Origin: Hofstenia miamia
Lineage: Eukaryota; Xenacoelomorpha; Acoela
DNA: 64,000 bases
Direction: 5' to 3'
NCBI GenBank assembly: GCA_004352715.1
Contig: SCFE01000028.1
Span: forward strand, 1,122,701-1,186,700
A program made the translations under genes and the position numbers. The notes under the pieces were generated by a model. That model ran no database searches and was not told the origin of the DNA. It saw only the letters and a program-made list of their open reading frames with translations. Shown in pieces: positions 59,514 through 64,000 of this stretch. Within the stretch, counting starts at the first letter, position 1. Every line of letters starts with the position of its first letter.

Positions 59514-59594
59514 GAATAATAAACATCAGATAAATTATCAGTTTTTTAATTGTTAACATTTATCTGAATAAAGATTCTCTTATCTTATCTTATC
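59514..59594 (+). repeat. LINE 3' UTR and (TCTTA)n tail fragment (C4 copy)
   Basis: Counterpart of 52720-52800. Confidence 0.65.
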
Positions 59595-59672
59595 CAACAG
59601 CAATTTACTATCATAAACAATTAGTAGAAACCAATCACAAAAATTATTAATATACAACTACAGAGACCATCA

Positions 59673-61356
59673 CTAATATTCATGATCTTTGATTCCTTTC
59701 ATCCAATTTCTAAGCCAGTCTGAATCTCTATACAGCAGGGGATCAGACAAGCGGAGAGCCGCTCGCTTGTACGTCTGATAATAAAGAGGTGACACTAAAA
59801 TACATGGGATATGAACTAACAACAATGCAAAAGTCTGAGGCACGCTTATTAAAGTTTAGGCAAAAGCATTAGCAGAACCTTGAGAAACCCATAATTTAAT
59901 CCACATTTATACTAGATATCATATTCAAAAATATGGAGAACACATTTACCAAAAATTGAATACTGGGAAAATGGAAAAATATTTTGCTAAATTATGAAAT
60001 ATACACAAAATAATGGCGAGGGTATAGAATAGGGTGAACGCGGATAAAATAAACATTAATACAAAATAAAAAAACGATGAGAAATGCAATAACATACGTA
60101 AAAAGCTTAAACAATAATGTATATAGATCAATAATCTGACAATATTTAATGATGATTTCTTTTACTTAAACTGAATCGTCTTAATCGCGTCACACAATGA
60201 ATCATAGGATGTTGAATGGTATTCAGAAACTGCGATTCATATAATTAAACTCTACATTTTCAATAATATTCATATGAGGTGACGGTCCAGGTCAAATACA
60301 CAGATCATACGGTTAGCTGGCTATATTAACATCGAATTCAAGCAATCGAATGAAAAACATCGGAATGACAACCATCAAATAAAAACCTCGAATCTAAAGC
60401 TCGAATCTAATTTATTTAAAATTCAACTTTTTTATAATGATATTTACTTAAAATTTCCTCATGGTAGTATGTATGATTTATCATTTTCCCCCCTTTATGC
60501 TGATATGAATTTTGCTTTCCTACATATAATTGACATATTTTCGGCCAGAAATGGCATTTTGCTTTTTTACGAATTTTCTTAATATTTTGACATACTGATA
60601 AGGTTTGGGTTGTCTTACCACGATTTTCATATTTCCCCAGCTGTTGGTGTCTATTTATGGAGTATTTTTGTGGAGTAGGTCTGAGTTATATTTTATCACA
60701 TTACTGTATAAATTACGTAAGAACAGCAAAACGATTCCATTGGTTGGAAAACCTACATAAATTTTAATATAATAAACGTAAAATATAGGTGAGTGGAGAG
60801 TCTAAATCATAACGCCGGGTAGTTCACTTTTGTAAATATCATAATAAAAAACGTAAAATTATATCGCGGAGGCAATTTTTTAGTAAATTTCAGTGATGGT
60901 TATGGTTTACATTCGAAGGATATTCATACGATGTTTTTATGGCCTCCCCATATGGTTGACTGCTCAACCATTCTTGGACTTTTTCAGCATCGTGTCAGGA
61001 TATTTATACTATGCGACCGGTTTCGATTTAAAATCATCGTCAATACAAACTTTGTGGTAATATAATTTACAATTCACTACATTTAATTTTGTTAAATAGG
61101 CATGCACTAAAAGATATTCAATATGCTCGAGCAAACATCAATAATTTTAAGATCATTATGAGAACACCTAATACTAAGATTTCTGAAGCCCTAATTATTA
61201 AGAACTCAAATAAACAAAGACTAATGAATAAACAAAGAAAACATTGAATATCTTTTACTGTATGCATATTTAAAAAAAATTAAATGTAGTGAATTGTAAA
61301 TTATATTACCACAAAATTTGTATTGACGCTGATTTTAAATCGAAACCGTTTGCATA

Positions 61357-61398
<42 letters not shown>

Positions 61399-62909
61399 TA
61401 TAGGATTTGACAAAAAATATTGTTTGCAATTTCAAAAGATATATGATAATAAAAACTAAAACATCAAATTAATCATGAAGCAGTAGCCTGTCAATAAATG
61501 CTCGCACTTCCTCATAATGCTGTGCAGTTTGTAAAGTTCTACGTCGACTTGAAACCTTTTCTTCTTCATCTTTAAATTCTTTCAATAAACCTTGAATATG
61601 CCGACGAGTACAACCTTTTTCCTCACCCCATGCATTGCAGCTGAACAGTTCCCAAGAAGGCTCAATACAACTGAATTGATGGGTAAGGGAAATAAGACTA
61701 ACTAGGTCAAACTTGATGTACAACATTTGTTTTTTAAAATTAGACAATATTTTTCAAATTACAACCGAAATTTTTTATCAAACCCTATATATATATATAA
61801 ATATATAAATATATATACTACATTTTATGTACTATGTAAATGAAAATATAGCATACAGAGGAGCCAGAAGCCGATTTTCAGAGAAGGGATACAAAATTTT
61901 ACGGAGAAATTGTTTAAATAAATATACTTACGACAACGTTGAATTGTAAATAAAACAACTAGAACCCAATTCCAATGATAGTAATTGGGAAAATCCCATC
62001 TCCGTCTCTAAAAACAAGCTGAGGGCAATTTTAAAAAAAATAAACATACGAGATCAACGATGTGGTAGATAATTGACGTTATGAGATACAGCAAGGCAAA
62101 GAAGAATGTGACTTTGAACTTACGTATGAGGATCTTGGCCATACCTGCTTTGAAGATGTATGTATTCGAAAACAGAATAATGATGAAAATTATAGCAAAG
62201 ACGGTCACAACATTTTGCAATCTAAAATGTTTATCATAAATTCCAGGAATTTTGAGAAATGAACTGATTTATAAATACAACACAGTTGCCATTACAATTT
62301 ACCAATTTATTCGTTTGAGTTTTTGGATTTATAAATACAACACAGTTGCCATTACAATTTACCAATTTATTCGTTTGAGTTTTTGCAAAAATCATAACAC
62401 AAAAGTGATTATTAAATAATTCGAAACTATTCTAATGATTCTGCAAATCCAAAACAATGTGATTCACCGTCATAGTATGGTAATTTTGTTCAATTCTAAA
62501 CTACTTCAAAGGCCATGGAAATCAAGTTTTCAAAAAGATTCACTTCTGAACAACTTGTAATAGTCTTGACTCTGTGAAACTCTTGAAGACTTCTTTATAC
62601 TGATTAAGAGGATCATGTAGAAACAAACCAAGATTCAAATTATGACAGCAAAATTTTTCAGTAAAATTACAGTTCAAATTCAGGATCTGATCGCAAAAAG
62701 CGTTTGGAATTGAAAATTTGCAAAGGTGTCCATTGATTTTACAACTAAAAGATCTAATATTAAACAAGCAAATGTAATACTAACATGTAGATAATCAGCA
62801 AAATAACATTGCGCATTCTGAAGAAATATACAAAGGAATTGATTAAAAAGTCCAAAAGTAAAAACAACAGCATTACAAACAGTATGAAAATATACCGCGC
62901 TCGCTGCAT
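59673..62909 (-). CDS. TMEM138: TMEM138, C4 copy (four coding exons)
   Basis: Exons in transcript order: 62785-62909, 62050-62221, 61932-62007, 59673-59794. Coding sequence and splice sites appear the same as in C3 (164 residues, phases 2, 0, 1). Intron 1 differs: a 60-base tandem duplication at 62266-62385 and a replaced segment near 62542-62600. Coding identity combined with intronic structural differences fits two alleles of one gene. A recent true tandem duplication cannot be excluded from sequence alone. Confidence 0.9.
61005..61361. mobile_element. Foldback MITE (C4 copy)
   Basis: Counterpart of 54211-54567 in intron 3 of the second TMEM138 copy. Confidence 0.75.
61469..61670 (-). CDS. 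Unidentified terminal exon (C4 copy)
   Basis: Same 66-residue frame as 54675-54876, with the same acceptor and stop. Confidence 0.6.
62266..62385 (+). repeat. 60-base tandem duplication specific to C4
   Basis: Units 62266-62325 and 62326-62385 (GATTTATAAATACAACACAG .. GAGTTTTTG). C3 has one unit. Each unit contains GTTGCCATTACAAT. Confidence 0.95.
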
Positions 62910-63212
62910 GCTTATCTAAAATAAACGAAAATTTAACAGTAAATTCTCAATAAAAAAGTGAATCGAATTAATAATTAGAAAATTAGAATAAATAACACTA
63001 AAATAGCAGAAGCCATAATATTAAAAAAGAAGATTATAACTATATTTTAAATAAGCAAGTTCATTACATCAAACAAACTTATTTGCTTTAGTTAATGCAT
63101 GCATAATTAATTGTTTCAACATACTGCATGGTTTAGTAATGCTGAAAAGTCTATATTAGCCGCAATATTGTACTCTGACGATGACCCATGCGTGGTTAAA
63201 ATGCATCAATAA

Positions 63213-63255
<43 letters not shown>

Positions 63256-63636
63256 CATTGACAAATCTCATCTAAATATGTCCTAAGCGTTTAAAGACAA
63301 ATTTTTAAAATGACTTCCAGTGCAACGGTTCCATGAAACTGAAATCGGGGATCAAATTTTTCAATGGAAAAGGCCCTAATTGACATTATATATGAGACAA
63401 TTCGAAGGGATTTAAAACAATTTTCTATAATATTTGCCGTATGGGGCCATGTGAAACCATGTGACTTTTTTTTCTTGCCCTCGCATTTCAAGAAATCTTT
63501 GCAGTCTGTCTTTTTAGTTTCAGAACTTCAGCAGATTTTCACTAACACGTAAACTTACTAGTTTAGGGGAAGACTTGCAGAAGATAATTGAGAGTAATAG
63601 TGACTATTTGTAATTTTTATTACTGTATTAATAAAG

Positions 63637-63821
63637 GTGCGTTCAGACGAGAACCTTTTGATGCGCATCTTTTGATGAAAGTGCGTTCAAACGAGCATCT
63701 TTTTGATGTATGCTTTTTTGATGCATCTATCAAAATTTGGGAGCGTTCAGACGAGCGTCTTTTTGATCTATGCTAATTTGAGCGATGTGCGTTCAGACGA
63801 GCATCATTTTGATGCACGGCC
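63637..63821 (+). repeat. Imperfect minisatellite GTGCGTTCAGACGAG (C4 copy)
   Basis: Counterpart of 56836-57020. Confidence 0.8.
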
Positions 63822-63860
63822 ACTTGTTTATTCAGCAATTAAGTTTAATAGGAATTGTGT

Positions 63861-64000
63861 TTTTCTATCACTGGGAAGATTATAATCAACACCTCAATTA
63901 CTGATTCAAAACATTATAATCAAAAACAAATTTGATTGGATGTTTAATTCTATAGATATTGTTATACAATATTGCCTAGAATAAGTAGTTAATTACTGAT
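63861..64000. other. C4-only sequence to the window end
   Basis: AT-rich, nothing recognised. Confidence 0.4.

Larger units (their letters stand above)
58056..63860 (+). repeat. Direct copy of C3 (51262-57055)
   Basis: Collinear with C3 at an offset of 6,794 up to intron 1 of TMEM138. The offset then shifts with a 60-base tandem duplication and becomes 6,801 after the replaced segment. Sequence is otherwise nearly identical. C4 continues beyond GTTTAATAGGAATT, where C3 stops. Confidence 0.93.

Overview
The window is a piece of an AT-rich invertebrate animal genome assembly. The evidence is a GT-AG spliced gene, TATA and AATAAA signals, and metazoan transposon families (Merlin, piggyBac-like, hAT, Penelope-like, CR1/Jockey-like LINEs). 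I cannot name the lineage. Most of the sequence is intergenic, made of decayed mobile elements, with few host genes.

Three runs of exactly 1,000 N (42382-43381, 50262-51261, 57056-58055) divide the window into four contigs: C1 (1-42381), C2 (43382-50261), C3 (51262-57055) and C4 (58056-64000). C2 is a near-identical inverted copy of C1 7264-13455. C3 and C4 start at the same base and are near-identical direct copies that differ by a few indels. The simplest reading is allelic haplotigs placed side by side by the scaffolder, so genes in these parts are probably counted twice.

Host genes: (1) a single CAP-Gly domain exon at 851-1056. (2) Two paralogous intronless genes, each encoding a 64-residue secreted peptide precursor with a signal peptide and a Gly-Lys-Arg processing/amidation site. 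They lie at 9997-10191 and 13107-13301 and recur in C2 at 47334-47528 and 43552-43746. (3) A complete four-exon TMEM138 gene (ciliary transition-zone membrane protein) on the minus strand at 52879-56108, repeated at 59673-62909. (4) A conserved-looking terminal exon of unknown identity inside TMEM138 intron 3 (54675-54876, repeated at 61469-61670).

Mobile elements: a full-length Merlin DNA transposon at 32476-34180 with ~188-bp TIRs, an 8-bp target duplication and a transposase broken by one frameshift; TTAA-flanked piggyBac-type MITEs; a MITE whose arms carry telomere-like repeats; a ~1-kb family with GTGACCCGG-rich ends; a Penelope-like element split by a LINE; a LINE C-terminal endonuclease ORF at 5584-6246; and several LINE and hAT relics. 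No CRISPR array, rRNA or convincing tRNA was seen.
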